Shown here: positions 15,354 to 24,585 of the stretch, piece after piece
Numbering within the stretch: the stretch's first letter is position 1
Layout: each line of letters begins with the position of its first letter
Assembly: GCF_016745275.1 (NCBI RefSeq)
Contig: NZ_JADOEP010000010.1
Coordinates: 1-64,000, forward strand
DNA length: 64,000 nucleotides
Source: Enterococcus sp. BWB1-3
GTDB taxonomy: Bacteria > Bacillota > Bacilli > Lactobacillales > Enterococcaceae
Direction of reading: 5' to 3'
The notes under the pieces: generated by a model
Databases searched by the model: none
What the model saw: the letters and a program-made list of their open reading frames with translations, nothing else
Told to the model about the DNA's origin: nothing
Program-made: the position numbers and the translations under genes

Positions 15354-18221
15354 TCAATCGAATACATCATCTGTATTTGTTATTATATCTTTTTGTGCAT
15401 TATGAACGATATGAACAATATAGTAGATTTCCGATTCAACAATTTTCAGTTTAAACGATTCATTCAAAAATAGCGTTGCCTTCAAAATCTCTGAATAGAT
15501 TAGGTCACTTTTCAGCTCTTCCAACAATTCGTCTTCAACATTAAGGGGCTCCTGCCTCAACGCCCTTTCCACTACACCTGCCATGTGCATGATCATATTG
15601 ATGTAAAAGGTGTAGGACTCATCCAGATTTAATTTTGTCTGAATCGTATCGACAAACTGCCACAACAGCGGCAAAACCTTCTGTGCATTAATAAAGGTGT
15701 AGCTCTGCTCCATATACTCTATACAAACTCTTCTAGCTGTCTCTTCATCAAGAGTCATACCATGGACTTCCAACTCATCATCATAAATCAGATGTTCGAT
15801 CACTTCAGCTGCTTCACCGGAAAAAAAAGTTTCCATTGGTATAAACGGAACATTGATTCTTGGATCTGTAATGCCTGTCGCTGCTATGATATGATACTGC
15901 TGATAAAGCTCATTCAGCTGTTTCTTCACATCCAGTATCGAACAAGGAACGACGAATAGATGCTGCTCAGTCTGTGGTGTCAGATAGCCTTCGATCAGTT
16001 CTTTCATACGTTGTGCAGTTCCTTCCCCTGATGCACAGATAGCCAAGATCACCTTTTTCTTAATCGATGGCAGCCTCAATTCTTCCCTGCTTTTCAAAAC
16101 ATTCATCCCTGCATATCCGCGAAAACGCTTCAAAGTATCATATAAATCATTTAAATGTGTATCCAGCAAAGTTGTTTTTCTCGCTGCCTCCAACACAACC
16201 GGAGTTGTTACCATATCAACTGTTCGGACATCAATCCCTGTCTGTCGGATAATCTCATCTGAAAATGTCCCCAGAGAACCCATATCTACCAGCAGGATTA
16301 CACCACTGCCTTCATTGACTGCTTCTACTGCCTGGACGATTTCAATCAGCGCTTCTTGCGGCTTCATCTCCAAGGGCATATCTACAGCCTTCAAATTATC
16401 AACATTCAATAATTTTTCCACGACTTCAACCATACTGGTAGCTGTGCTCTTTCCATGCGCCGCCACAACAATACCAATCCTGCCGGCATTTTTATTTTCA
16501 CGCAATGAAATCAATAAAACAGCAATATAATAAACTTCTGATTCTGGAATGGACAGTTGATACGCACCCTCAATAATTTTCTTGATTTCGTGTGCTGCTT
16601 CAAATTCCTTAGGATAATCTAAAACCATAGCTCTCAGATTTTCATTCAATTCATGCTGCCTTTTATCGCCAAGCTGAATTCGCTTTAGAAAAGAACTGAT
16701 ATGCAGGCTCATTGCATAAATAAAATTTGATTGAAAATCATGACCCAGCTTAGCTTTAGACAAATTGAAAATTTTTCTGGTAATATCAATAATCTGCTGA
16801 TCCATAATTTCTGCCAGCTTTTTTTCTGTATCAAAAGTAAACCCATGGTTTTTATAGAAAGATTTTAAATGAACATTGATATCTGTTGTAATAAAATTAT
16901 TAATCACTTCCTGATCCAATCCATCCGCTTTGAGCAAAGCAGCTTTGTCACCAATAATTTCATATAAATTATAAGGAAGCTCATAAGAATCTGACTGAAC
17001 AGTAACTAATGATTCGTTAGGTAAAACAATCATCTGGGGTTCTAAGCATTGAGACAACTCTGCTAAAACAGCACGATTATTTGCAAGCTGCATCAAGCCG
17101 TCTTTAATACTGTCGGTCAGCTCATCCATTGTAATAATCAGTTCCGGCTTATCCATGTGACTGAGGAATCCTCTGGCCGCCACCAGTTGAACATTCGACT
17201 TTAATTGTCCAACATTCCCATAAGTTACGCTTCCTATCAGCGCTTTAACTACATCTTCCGAAAGGGAAATTTTTCGTTGAATTCGATTGGCTTCAATTGC
17301 AACCATGATTTTGACTAAATCCACTTTTTCCTTCGCCGGACGGTCATTAAAATTAGGCAGTTGAATGATAATCGGTATTCTCCGCACAAAGGTATTTAAT
17401 AGAGAGGATGCCGGATTCTCTGTCGTTGCACAAATAATACGTACATCTGCCTGATTATTTTTTGTTGTTTCGCCTAATCGGGAATATGTGCCATGATCCA
17501 TGAAATAAAAAATCATTTCCTGACCTTCCGGAGGCAGCCGATGTACCTCATCAAGAAACAGAATCCCTCCATCGGCTTCATGGATGATCCCTTCCTTGGT
17601 ATTCTTCGCACCAGTAAATGCTCCTTCAACATATCCAAACAGATGAGACATCAACAATTCCGGATTATGAGCATAATCCGCACAATTGAAAACAATCAGC
17701 TCTTTTTTTCCATCTACGACATCATTTCCCTTGGCAAACTGAAACATGGTATGGGCGAAATGGGTCTTCCCCGATCCTGTAGGTCCGATAATCAGGCAGT
17801 TCAACCCTTTAGGAGGATATAAAATAGCTGCTTTCGCCTGTTCTACAGGTGTTTTCATACTACCGGCAACACCAATCATCTGCTGAAAGATATTGTCCAT
17901 CGCAAAAGCGGACTGCTCTGAACGTTCCTCCGACCAAACGGTATTATTCGACACGTTCTCTTCCCGATAGCTTTTCACATGTTTTCTTAGCGGTTGATAA
18001 ACAGCACTCTTGTCAACATATTTTACGGGACGCCCATCAAGCTTTTCCAGCAAGCCTTTTCGTACAAGCTGATTCAGATCTTTACTGGCATTCGTCCGCT
18101 GAATAGCCAATGCCTCAGAGATTTCCGATGTCGTAACTCCCAACTTCATCGGCAAATCTGAAGAAGCACTTTCAGCAGATTTCTCTTTCACATAAAGATA
18201 GATCTTTTCAATCCTTTTCAT
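15354..18221 (-). CDS. LevR/ManR-type sigma-54-dependent PTS operon activator
   Basis: A 955-aa regulator (start ATG 18221, MKRIEKIYLYVK, behind GAGGAG). Domain order: N-terminal helix-turn-helix (about 10-80, ISEALAIQRTNASKDLNQLV); AAA+ sigma-54 activator domain (about 110-360) with Walker A GPTGSGKTHFAH, the GAFTGA loop in YVEGAFTGAKN and Walker B GGILFLDEVHRL; a PRD; an IIA-Man-like domain (VVAAHGKSTATSMVEV); an IIB-like segment (ILAICASGEGTAQRMKELI); and a C-terminal PRD with IMHMAGVVERAL. PTS phosphorylation of the PRD and IIA histidines should tune it. It lies beside the -24/-12 promoter it should control. Confidence 0.93.
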   Translation of the reverse strand: MKRIEKIYLYVKEKSAESASSDLPMKLGVTTSEISEALAIQRTNASKDLNQLVRKGLLEKLDGRPVKYVDKSAVYQPLRKHVKSYREENVSNNTVWSEERSEQSAFAMDNIFQQMIGVAGSMKTPVEQAKAAILYPPKGLNCLIIGPTGSGKTHFAHTMFQFAKGNDVVDGKKELIVFNCADYAHNPELLMSHLFGYVEGAFTGAKNTKEGIIHEADGGILFLDEVHRLPPEGQEMIFYFMDHGTYSRLGETTKNNQADVRIICATTENPASSLLNTFVRRIPIIIQLPNFNDRPAKEKVDLVKIMVAIEANRIQRKISLSEDVVKALIGSVTYGNVGQLKSNVQLVAARGFLSHMDKPELIITMDELTDSIKDGLMQLANNRAVLAELSQCLEPQMIVLPNESLVTVQSDSYELPYNLYEIIGDKAALLKADGLDQEVINNFITTDINVHLKSFYKNHGFTFDTEKKLAEIMDQQIIDITRKIFNLSKAKLGHDFQSNFIYAMSLHISSFLKRIQLGDKRQHELNENLRAMVLDYPKEFEAAHEIKKIIEGAYQLSIPESEVYYIAVLLISLRENKNAGRIGIVVAAHGKSTATSMVEVVEKLLNVDNLKAVDMPLEMKPQEALIEIVQAVEAVNEGSGVILLVDMGSLGTFSDEIIRQTGIDVRTVDMVTTPVVLEAARKTTLLDTHLNDLYDTLKRFRGYAGMNVLKSREELRLPSIKKKVILAICASGEGTAQRMKELIEGYLTPQTEQHLFVVPCSILDVKKQLNELYQQYHIIAATGITDPRINVPFIPMETFFSGEAAEVIEHLIYDDELEVHGMTLDEETARRVCIEYMEQSYTFINAQKVLPLLWQFVDTIQTKLNLDESYTFYINMIMHMAGVVERALRQEPLNVEDELLEELKSDLIYSEILKATLFLNESFKLKIVESEIYYIVHIVHNAQKDIITNTDDVFD

Positions 18222-18240
18222 AGGTCTTCTCCTCAAATAG

Positions 18241-18274
18241 ATACACTATATTTTAAATGTATCATACAGTGTAT
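18241..18274. promoter_or_regulatory. Inverted ATACACT repeats upstream of the activator gene
   Basis: ATACACT and AGTGTAT form an inverted pair 20 bp apart, and the related GATACACT recurs at about 18353. The motif also resembles the stem of the terminator at 15307. It may bind a regulator; nothing decisive is visible. Confidence 0.3.
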
Positions 18275-18521
18275 TCCTCAAAAAGTACACAAAAACCTTT
18301 ATATACCGCACCATTAACAGAAATTTGAAAGAAAATTATTAAGATACACTACATACTAAATAAAACGGACAAAGGAATCTCTTTAATACAGGCTTTCCAT
18401 TAAATTCCGAACATTTTCCAATTGTTTATTCATTCGTTCGCTTGAAACTGCTTGAAAATTAAAGGGTTCCCCGCTATAATTCAGAGAGGTTCAAGTAATA
18501 ATAGAAAAGTGAGGAAAAAGA

Positions 18522-20153
18522 TTGATTACTGTAAATGACGTAAGTTTGGTATTTCCCGACCGTAAACTTTTTGATGATGTAAATATTAAATTCACACCCG
18601 GAAACTGTTATGGATTAATTGGAGCCAATGGTGCGGGAAAATCAACATTTTTAAAAATTTTATCTGGAGATATTCAGCCAACAACAGGAACTATTTCATT
18701 AGGACCTGATGAACGTTTGGCCACATTGAAGCAGAACCATTTTGATTATGAAGAATACACTGTTTTGGAAACAGTTATTATGGGACACAAAAGATTGTAT
18801 GAAGTAATGAAGGAAAAAGATGCTATTTATATGAAAGAAAATTTTTCAGAGGAAGACGGCATTCGAGCTGCTGAGTTAGAAGGAGAGTTTGCTGAACTGG
18901 ATGGTTGGGAAGCTGAACCTGAAGCTGCTGTGCTTCTGCAGGGACTGAATATTCCGGAAACTCTTCATGATCAAAAGATGAGTGAGCTGACAGCCGGACA
19001 AAAAATTAAAGTGTTGCTTGCCCAATCTCTATTCGGCAAACCAGATGTTTTACTTCTGGACGAACCTACCAACGGACTGGATACCCGTTCCATTAATTGG
19101 TTGGAAGAATTCCTGATTAATTTTGAAAATACCGTAATTGTTGTTTCCCATGACCGTCACTTTTTAAATAAAGTGTGTACACACATGGCTGATCTGGATT
19201 TTGGAAAGATCAAATTATATGTAGGAAACTACGATTTCTGGTTAGAATCCAGTCAGCTGGCTGCGAAACTTCAATCAGATTCAAATGCAAAAAAAGAGGA
19301 GCAAATTAAAGAGCTTCAAGACTTTATCGCTCGATTCAGTGCGAATGCTTCCAAATCAAAACAGGCAACTTCCCGGAAAAAAATGCTGGATAAAATCACA
19401 TTGGATGACATTCGGCCATCTTCCCGCCGTTATCCTTTCGTTGGCTTCAAGCCTGAAAGAGAGATCGGAAATGATTTGCTGCAACTGGACAATGTCTCGG
19501 TAACCATCGATGGGAAAAAGATACTTGACAAGATTTCCTTTACCTTAAACAAAGACGATAAAGTTGCTTTTATTGCTGACAATGATATTGTTACGACCAC
19601 CTTGTTCAAAGTGATTATGGGTGAAATCACTCCAGATTCCGGAACTATTCGCTGGGGAGTAACAACGTCTCAGGCATATCTGCCAAAAGACAACAGTAAA
19701 GATTTTGATACTGATATCACAATTCTGGACTGGCTTCGCCAGTTTGCAAGTAAAGAAGAAGATGATAATACATTTTTACGCAGCTTCTTGGGAAGAATGC
19801 TGTTTTCCGGTGAAGAAGTACTGAAACCTGTAAACGTTCTTTCCGGAGGCGAAAAAGTCCGTGTTATGCTTTCAAAACTAATGCTTTCAAAATCAAATGT
19901 GCTGGTTTTAGATGATCCTACAAACCACCTGGACTTGGAATCTATTACTGCATTGAATGATGGATTGATTGCTTTTATGGGTGCCATCCTGTTCGCTTCA
20001 CATGACCATCAATTTATTCAAACACTGGCAAATCGAATTATCGCAGTCTCTGATAAAGGGGTTGTTGATCGCGCAGATACTACCTATGATGAATTTCTGG
20101 AAAATAAAGATGTCCAGAAACAGTTGGATGAATTATTCACCGGCATCTATTAA
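18522..20153 (+). CDS. ABC-F family ATPase (YkpA/YbiT-like)
   Basis: A 543-aa soluble protein with two ATP-binding cassettes and no membrane segments, as in ribosome-associated ABC-F proteins. The start is TTG 18522 behind GAGG. NBD1: Walker A GANGAGKSTFLK, signature LTAGQKIKV, Walker B VLLLDEPTNGLD. The linker (about 245-300) is charged. NBD2 has LSGGEKVRV and VLVLDDPTNHLD but a non-canonical Walker A region (IADNDIVTTTLF), which I recall as normal for the YkpA/YbiT branch. It stands alone. A role in translation is inferred from the family. Confidence 0.9.
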   Translation: MITVNDVSLVFPDRKLFDDVNIKFTPGNCYGLIGANGAGKSTFLKILSGDIQPTTGTISLGPDERLATLKQNHFDYEEYTVLETVIMGHKRLYEVMKEKDAIYMKENFSEEDGIRAAELEGEFAELDGWEAEPEAAVLLQGLNIPETLHDQKMSELTAGQKIKVLLAQSLFGKPDVLLLDEPTNGLDTRSINWLEEFLINFENTVIVVSHDRHFLNKVCTHMADLDFGKIKLYVGNYDFWLESSQLAAKLQSDSNAKKEEQIKELQDFIARFSANASKSKQATSRKKMLDKITLDDIRPSSRRYPFVGFKPEREIGNDLLQLDNVSVTIDGKKILDKISFTLNKDDKVAFIADNDIVTTTLFKVIMGEITPDSGTIRWGVTTSQAYLPKDNSKDFDTDITILDWLRQFASKEEDDNTFLRSFLGRMLFSGEEVLKPVNVLSGGEKVRVMLSKLMLSKSNVLVLDDPTNHLDLESITALNDGLIAFMGAILFASHDHQFIQTLANRIIAVSDKGVVDRADTTYDEFLENKDVQKQLDELFTGIY

Positions 20154-20239
20154 AAAAATGAATAAGTTACTAATTTTCAAGAGAGTGGGATACACTCATG
20201 AGGGTTATCGCCCTCACCAAACAGAATGAAAATAAAAAA

Positions 20240-20297
20240 CGATCGACCTGCACGCTATTTCCTGTCATACTAAAGAGGACAGAAAAGCGTGCAGGTC
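20240..20297 (-). repeat. 58-bp near-perfect palindrome (hairpin)
   Basis: Arms GATCGACCTGCACGC and GCGTGCAGGTCGATC are perfectly complementary over 15 bp. They enclose a partly paired inner stem (TTTCCTGTC/GGACAGAAA). On the minus strand the hairpin is followed by GTTTTTTATTTT, which would make a strong leftward terminator. No minus-strand gene directly upstream explains it. Confidence 0.8.
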
Positions 20298-20439
20298 GAT
20301 CACTTATTGAGGTTCTTTTCCAAGTTGACCTTGAGGGACAAACTAGATCGTTCTACTTATTTTGTACCAATCATCAGGTCACAGAACCTGCGTATAAAAA
20401 TAAATTGTTTCTATAAGTAGAAAAACTCCTTCTGTATAT

Positions 20440-20639
20440 TTTTTCAAAGGAAAACTAATCGAATACAGGCATTTTTATTTCGGATAAGAAGGAATACTGG
20501 ACACAAAAAGGCGGTTATTGCGACCGTTCATTTATTACTCCGAATAATCTATCGGATGTTTTCTAATCAGTCCCGTTACCAAGAACTTGGAGGAAATTAT
20601 TTACAAAATAGAAAGAACACCTTAACAAACAACTGCTAA
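20440..20639 (+). pseudogene. IS110-family transposase, C-terminal remnant
   Basis: An open frame without a start reads NRIQAFLFRIRRNTGHKKAV, then IATVHLLLRIIYRMF and YQELGGNYLQNRK before TAA 20639. The pattern GxKKAxxAxxxLLxIIYxM...YxELGxxYL is the C-terminal Transposase_20 end of IS110/IS116 elements. The N-terminal part is gone. Confidence 0.6.
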
Positions 20640-20833
20640 AGTGTTCTAGATCAAATTTGACTAACCACACATTAAGCAGCAGGTAGTCTTTTTTTTCATT
20701 TTTTGAGTTTTAGTTTTCGTATAAAATAGTCAAAAAAACTGATTGTTGTCCTATTTTTTTGATTTAAGGGTACATAAAAAGCACACTGCCTTGTAAGATT
20801 AAAGTGACGAAACTCAACTCAAAAGGAGTGTGC

Positions 20834-21071
20834 CTTATGTTTAAAAATTATACTACCAATCAAACCACTTTACCATTAGATGTAGAACAATATATTCCAG
20901 AAACAGATGTTGCTTTTGCGGTGAATACTTTAGTTAAAGCTATTCCTCAAGCGCTCTTCAATCAACTGGAGCAACCGCTTGGTCGTCCTGCCTATCATCC
21001 TAAAATAATGTTGAAAGTTATTCTTTATGCCTATACTCAACGTGTTTTTTCTGGTAAAAAAATAGAGATGA
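20834..21071 (+). pseudogene. IS1182-family transposase, N-terminal fragment
   Basis: It starts at ATG 20834 with AAGGAG upstream. MFKNYTTNQTTLPLDVEQYI, then PETDVAFAVNTLVKAI and GRPAYHPKIMLKVILYAYTQ, is the canonical N-terminus of IS1182 transposases. After FSGKKIE homology stops and the frame runs into the antisense of the degV 3' end. About 80 residues of some 500 remain. The complementary C-terminal type of fragment sits at 2-345. Confidence 0.88.
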
Positions 21072-21072
21072 T

Positions 21073-21942
21073 TTATTTTCTTTCTGCTCCTAGAGAGAAC
21101 ATTGCAATACAGCCATAACCTGTATGACTGGCAATGGTTGGTCCCAACGGATAAAGCAGAATCTCCTTTGTCTGAATTTCATCATTCAAAAGTTCTTTGG
21201 CTTTTTCTGCACCCTCTTTATCTCCAGCATAAGCAATAAACAGCGTTTGATCAACAGGATTTTTAATCTGCTGAACTGTTTCTTCGACAATTTTTTTGAT
21301 GGACTTGCTGCGGCCGCGAACCTTCCCAACATTTTGAAGCTTTCCATCTGCATCGACAGTAATAATTGGCTTGATGTTCATTAAGCCTCCGATAGCTGCT
21401 GTTGTTTTGGAAATTCGTCCGCCTCGTTCAAGATGCTTCAAGTCATCAACTGTGACCCAAGACTGGACATTCATTTTATTGTCTTCCAGCCAAAACAAAA
21501 CTTCTTCCAATGAATGCCCGGCTTTTTTCAATTCAATTGCTTTATAAACCAGCAAACCTTGACCCAAACTGGCTGCTTTTGTATCTACAATATAGATATC
21601 AACCTCGTTATACTCTTCCTTCAGCATTTCCACCGCTTGAACTGCACTTTGATAAGATCCGCTTAAACCGGACGAGAAAGCCAAATAGAGGACTGGTTCT
21701 TTTTTTTCTACAAAAGTTCTAAAAAATTCTAAATATCTTCCGGAATTTACCTGAGATGTCGTAGGCAGAGCCCCTTCTCTGACACTTTGTAAAAAGACAT
21801 CATAATCAAACGTTTCTCCAAGATCATCTATTAATTCATTGTCATTAATGGTTATCGTCATACTGATAAAATCAACATTGTTTTCTTCCAATAATTTATA
21901 AGGTAAATCACAACATGAATCTGTTACTATTTTAAACGTCAT
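21073..21942 (-). CDS. DegV family fatty-acid-binding protein
   Basis: A 289-aa protein with the DegV opening MTFKIVTDSCCDLPYKLLEE and the features TSQVNSGRYLEFF, YLAFSSGLSGSYQSA and DTKAASLGQGLLVYKA. The C-terminal lobe contains LERGGRISKTTAAIGGLMNI and the end GPTIASHTGYGCIAMFSLG. The family (FakB-like) presents fatty acids to a FakA kinase for incorporation into phospholipid. The gene is monocistronic. IS1182 debris abuts its stop codon, so its terminator may have been lost. Confidence 0.92.
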   Translation of the reverse strand: MTFKIVTDSCCDLPYKLLEENNVDFISMTITINDNELIDDLGETFDYDVFLQSVREGALPTTSQVNSGRYLEFFRTFVEKKEPVLYLAFSSGLSGSYQSAVQAVEMLKEEYNEVDIYIVDTKAASLGQGLLVYKAIELKKAGHSLEEVLFWLEDNKMNVQSWVTVDDLKHLERGGRISKTTAAIGGLMNIKPIITVDADGKLQNVGKVRGRSKSIKKIVEETVQQIKNPVDQTLFIAYAGDKEGAEKAKELLNDEIQTKEILLYPLGPTIASHTGYGCIAMFSLGAERK

Positions 21943-22076
21943 TTTACTTTCCCTCCCAACTCATTACATTCTATCATAAAAATACTTTTCAGCCCTCTTT
22001 ATTAGTATATTGTAAGAAATAAAAAGAAAGCTGATAGTCTTCATCTGTTATTCGTGTCACTATTAAAATTCATTAT

Positions 22077-22440
22077 GAGGTTGTGCCAAAGCTTCTCCAT
22101 GCGACAAGTAAGTTCTAAACTGTGACGAGTGCTTGCACGAGAAAACAAAACATTACGCAGTATCCGTTTTTCTGTGTCTACGATTCTACTACACTACACT
22201 TTATTTCGATCTCATCAATTTCTAAACGGCAGAGCCGCTAAGAATTGAAGGACTTCGTTTCGATCCTCGAAGCAGGGAGGTGCTTTGTTCCTACGCTTCT
22301 ACGAATGCTCGTCACATGTCTGAAGGGCAAGTAAGAATGTGCTCCTACACTTCTTACAAATGCTCGGATCATACAAAGACTGGAACACCGTTTATTCGGC
22401 TTTAGGGGTATCGGACATACTTATGTCACAGTCCTCCTTA
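22077..22440. repeat. Interspersed repeat cluster between degV and purA
   Basis: The cluster contains the family motif GGTTGTGCCAAAGCTTCTCC (22079-22098, inverted relative to the 32-kb copy) and AAACATTACGCAGTATCCG. Degenerate CTCCTACGCTTCTACGAATG units follow. It ends with CAAAGACTGGAACACCGTTT and a GGACATACTTATGTC hairpin. There is no credible gene here. Confidence 0.75.
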
Positions 22441-22546
22441 TTTTGCCCGTTGTTAGAGTGCCAACGAAAAAGAGAACCAGAACAGGCTTACCTGTCTCAG
22501 CTCCTCTTTCCAGTTCTATTCAACTGATTATAATTTTCTCATATTT

Positions 22547-23839
22547 TTAAATCTGTGCCCAAACACTTTCCAGCACATTAGTTTGATTGCGATCCGGTCC
22601 CACTGAAAAAGTAGAGATACGCACACCGACAAGCTCAGATATACGATGTACATAGTTGCGTGCATTTACCGGCAACTCAGATAATGTTTTGCAGGCTGTG
22701 ATATCTTCATCCCAACCCGGCAGTTCTTCATATACAGGCTTACAGCGACTTAGCTCTTTCAAGCTTGCAGGATAGTGATAAATTAACTTTCCATCCAGTT
22801 CATAAGCCGTACAGATCTTCACTGTTTTAAGTCCGCTCAAAACGTCAATTGAGTTCAGTGAAAGATTTGTAATACCTGAAACTCTTCTGGAATGTCTCAT
22901 TACAACGGTATCAAACCAGCCCACACGTCTTGGTCTGCCAGTTGTCGTTCCATACTCTTTACCAACCTCTCTGATTCTGTCGCCTGTTTCATCGAATAAT
23001 TCAGTTGGAAATGGTCCATCACCTACACGGGAAGTATACGCTTTACAGACGCCTACAACTTTATTGATTTTTGAAGGTCCTACACCGCTTCCGATTGTTA
23101 CACCACCGGCAACTGGATTTGAAGAAGTAACAAAAGGATACGTTCCCTGATCAATATCCAGCATAACCCCTTGGGCTCCTTCAAACAGGACACGTCTTCC
23201 TTCATCCAGTGCATCATTTAGAATAACTGATGTATCCGTCACATATTTTTTAATTTCCTGTCCATACGCATAGTATTCTTCAAAAATATCTTCAAATGCA
23301 ATTGGTTCACTGTCAAACATTTTTACAAATGAACGATTTTTTTCTTCCAGATTAACTTTCAAGCGTTCTTCGAAAATTTCTCTATCCAACAAATCCGCAA
23401 TACGAATTCCTACACGTGCTGCCTTGTCCATATAAGCAGGACCAATCCCTTTAATTGTCGTACCGATTTTATTTTCGCCTTTTGCATCCTCCTGAAGCTG
23501 ATCCAATTTAATATGATACGGCAATATCACATGTGCCCGATCAGAAATTCTCAGGTTATCTGTTACAACATTATTTTCTTTTAAATAGTTCAATTCTTTT
23601 ACAAGTGATTTTGGATTGACCACAACGCCGTTTCCAATCACACTGATCTTATCTTTATAGAAAATGCCTGATGGGATAAGGTGCAGCTTATACGTTGTTC
23701 CATCAAATTTAATGGTATGACCAGCATTGTCTCCGCCTTGATAACGTGCAATTACTTCTGCATTCTCACTTAAAAAGTCAGTAATTTTTCCTTTTCCTTC
23801 GTCGCCCCATTGTGTTCCAACAACTACTACAGATGACAT
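22547..23839 (-). CDS. purA: Adenylosuccinate synthetase
   Basis: A 430-aa enzyme joining IMP and aspartate with GTP hydrolysis to form adenylosuccinate, the first committed step to AMP. The N-terminus [20 protein letters not shown] carries the GDEGKGK P-loop. GDNAGHTI, the switch region [20 protein letters not shown], the IMP site [20 protein letters not shown] and [13 protein letters not shown] are intact. Length is normal. It follows dnaB on the same strand, the common Lactobacillales order. Confidence 0.98.
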   Translation of the reverse strand: MSSVVVVGTQWGDEGKGKITDFLSENAEVIARYQGGDNAGHTIKFDGTTYKLHLIPSGIFYKDKISVIGNGVVVNPKSLVKELNYLKENNVVTDNLRISDRAHVILPYHIKLDQLQEDAKGENKIGTTIKGIGPAYMDKAARVGIRIADLLDREIFEERLKVNLEEKNRSFVKMFDSEPIAFEDIFEEYYAYGQEIKKYVTDTSVILNDALDEGRRVLFEGAQGVMLDIDQGTYPFVTSSNPVAGGVTIGSGVGPSKINKVVGVCKAYTSRVGDGPFPTELFDETGDRIREVGKEYGTTTGRPRRVGWFDTVVMRHSRRVSGITNLSLNSIDVLSGLKTVKICTAYELDGKLIYHYPASLKELSRCKPVYEELPGWDEDITACKTLSELPVNARNYVHRISELVGVRISTFSVGPDRNQTNVLESVWAQI

Positions 23840-24109
23840 TAAAGCACCTCATTCTATATTATTTAGTCCGTGTCCATTGTATCAACAATAGCCAAGCATT
23901 TCAACGAAAAATCGAATGTTATTAATTAAAAAAAAGATTTTATAGTTAAAACACGAACATTATTTTTTATGCTGATACGAATCTATGAAGAATACGAAAT
24001 TTCCTATTCACCTATCCATTCATTAAATCCTACAGTTTTATTAAGTGTAACGACTGATAAAATTTTTTAAAAAGACTGCTGGCTCTATTCCCAAGAGAGT
24101 GTCTATACT

Positions 24110-24474
24110 CTAATTACAGTTAGTGAAGAAATCATTTTTAAATGAGAAAAAAAGTATTAGGCAGAGCTGTATAATGAGCTGCAAAAACAACAGATTAAAA
24201 TGTGTACTCCTCCATTAGACATTTCGATCTATCATGACCCAGAATATAAGGAAACCAATCAGATGTTGAAATACAAAATAAAATCATCGGTGACTATCAG
24301 GATACTGAACAGATACCTTCTATGAAGCACAGGGAATACAGATTGCTTCTGCCATTTTTCAGAGCAGCTTTGAACAGACACTGCAAGTAGCAAAGGTCTT
24401 ATGACAACAGATTAAAATGACCGGCTATCATGTTGCTGATTCTATGATTAATATTTCCCATGTATCACCGGTTT
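24110..24474 (+). pseudogene. Decayed regulator with GyrI/BmrR-like effector domain
   Basis: Frames separated by shifts spell NELQKQQIKMCTPPLDISIY, HDPEYKETNQ, DVEIQNKIIGDYQDTEQIP, then FYEAQGIQIASAIFQSSFEQ and finally QQIKMTGYHVADSMINIS ending SPV. This matches the order of a GyrI-like domain of MerR-type drug-responsive activators (a DPEY..xDVE strand, the central GxY helix and the final xGYxxxxxxxxxxxH strand). There is no start codon, and at least two frameshifts are present. Confidence 0.6.
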
Positions 24475-24585
24475 AAAATCCTAATCCGGAAAATTAAATA
24501 ACAAAAGATTCCTTCATTGCAGCCAAATGAAAAGATGAGTGTTTGTCCCGATCTCATTTTCTATTTTTATAATTATGATAAGGAA

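Noticed and set aside
18522-20153. Inactivated second ATP site in the ABC-F protein
   Set aside because: The odd Walker A region (IADNDIVTTT) is, as far as I recall, normal for YkpA/YbiT-type proteins.
2-21071. The two IS1182 fragments as halves of one element split by a 20-kb insertion
   Set aside because: Both are on the plus strand, but the C-terminal part lies left of the N-terminal part. A simple insertion would give the opposite order, so two independent decayed copies are more likely.
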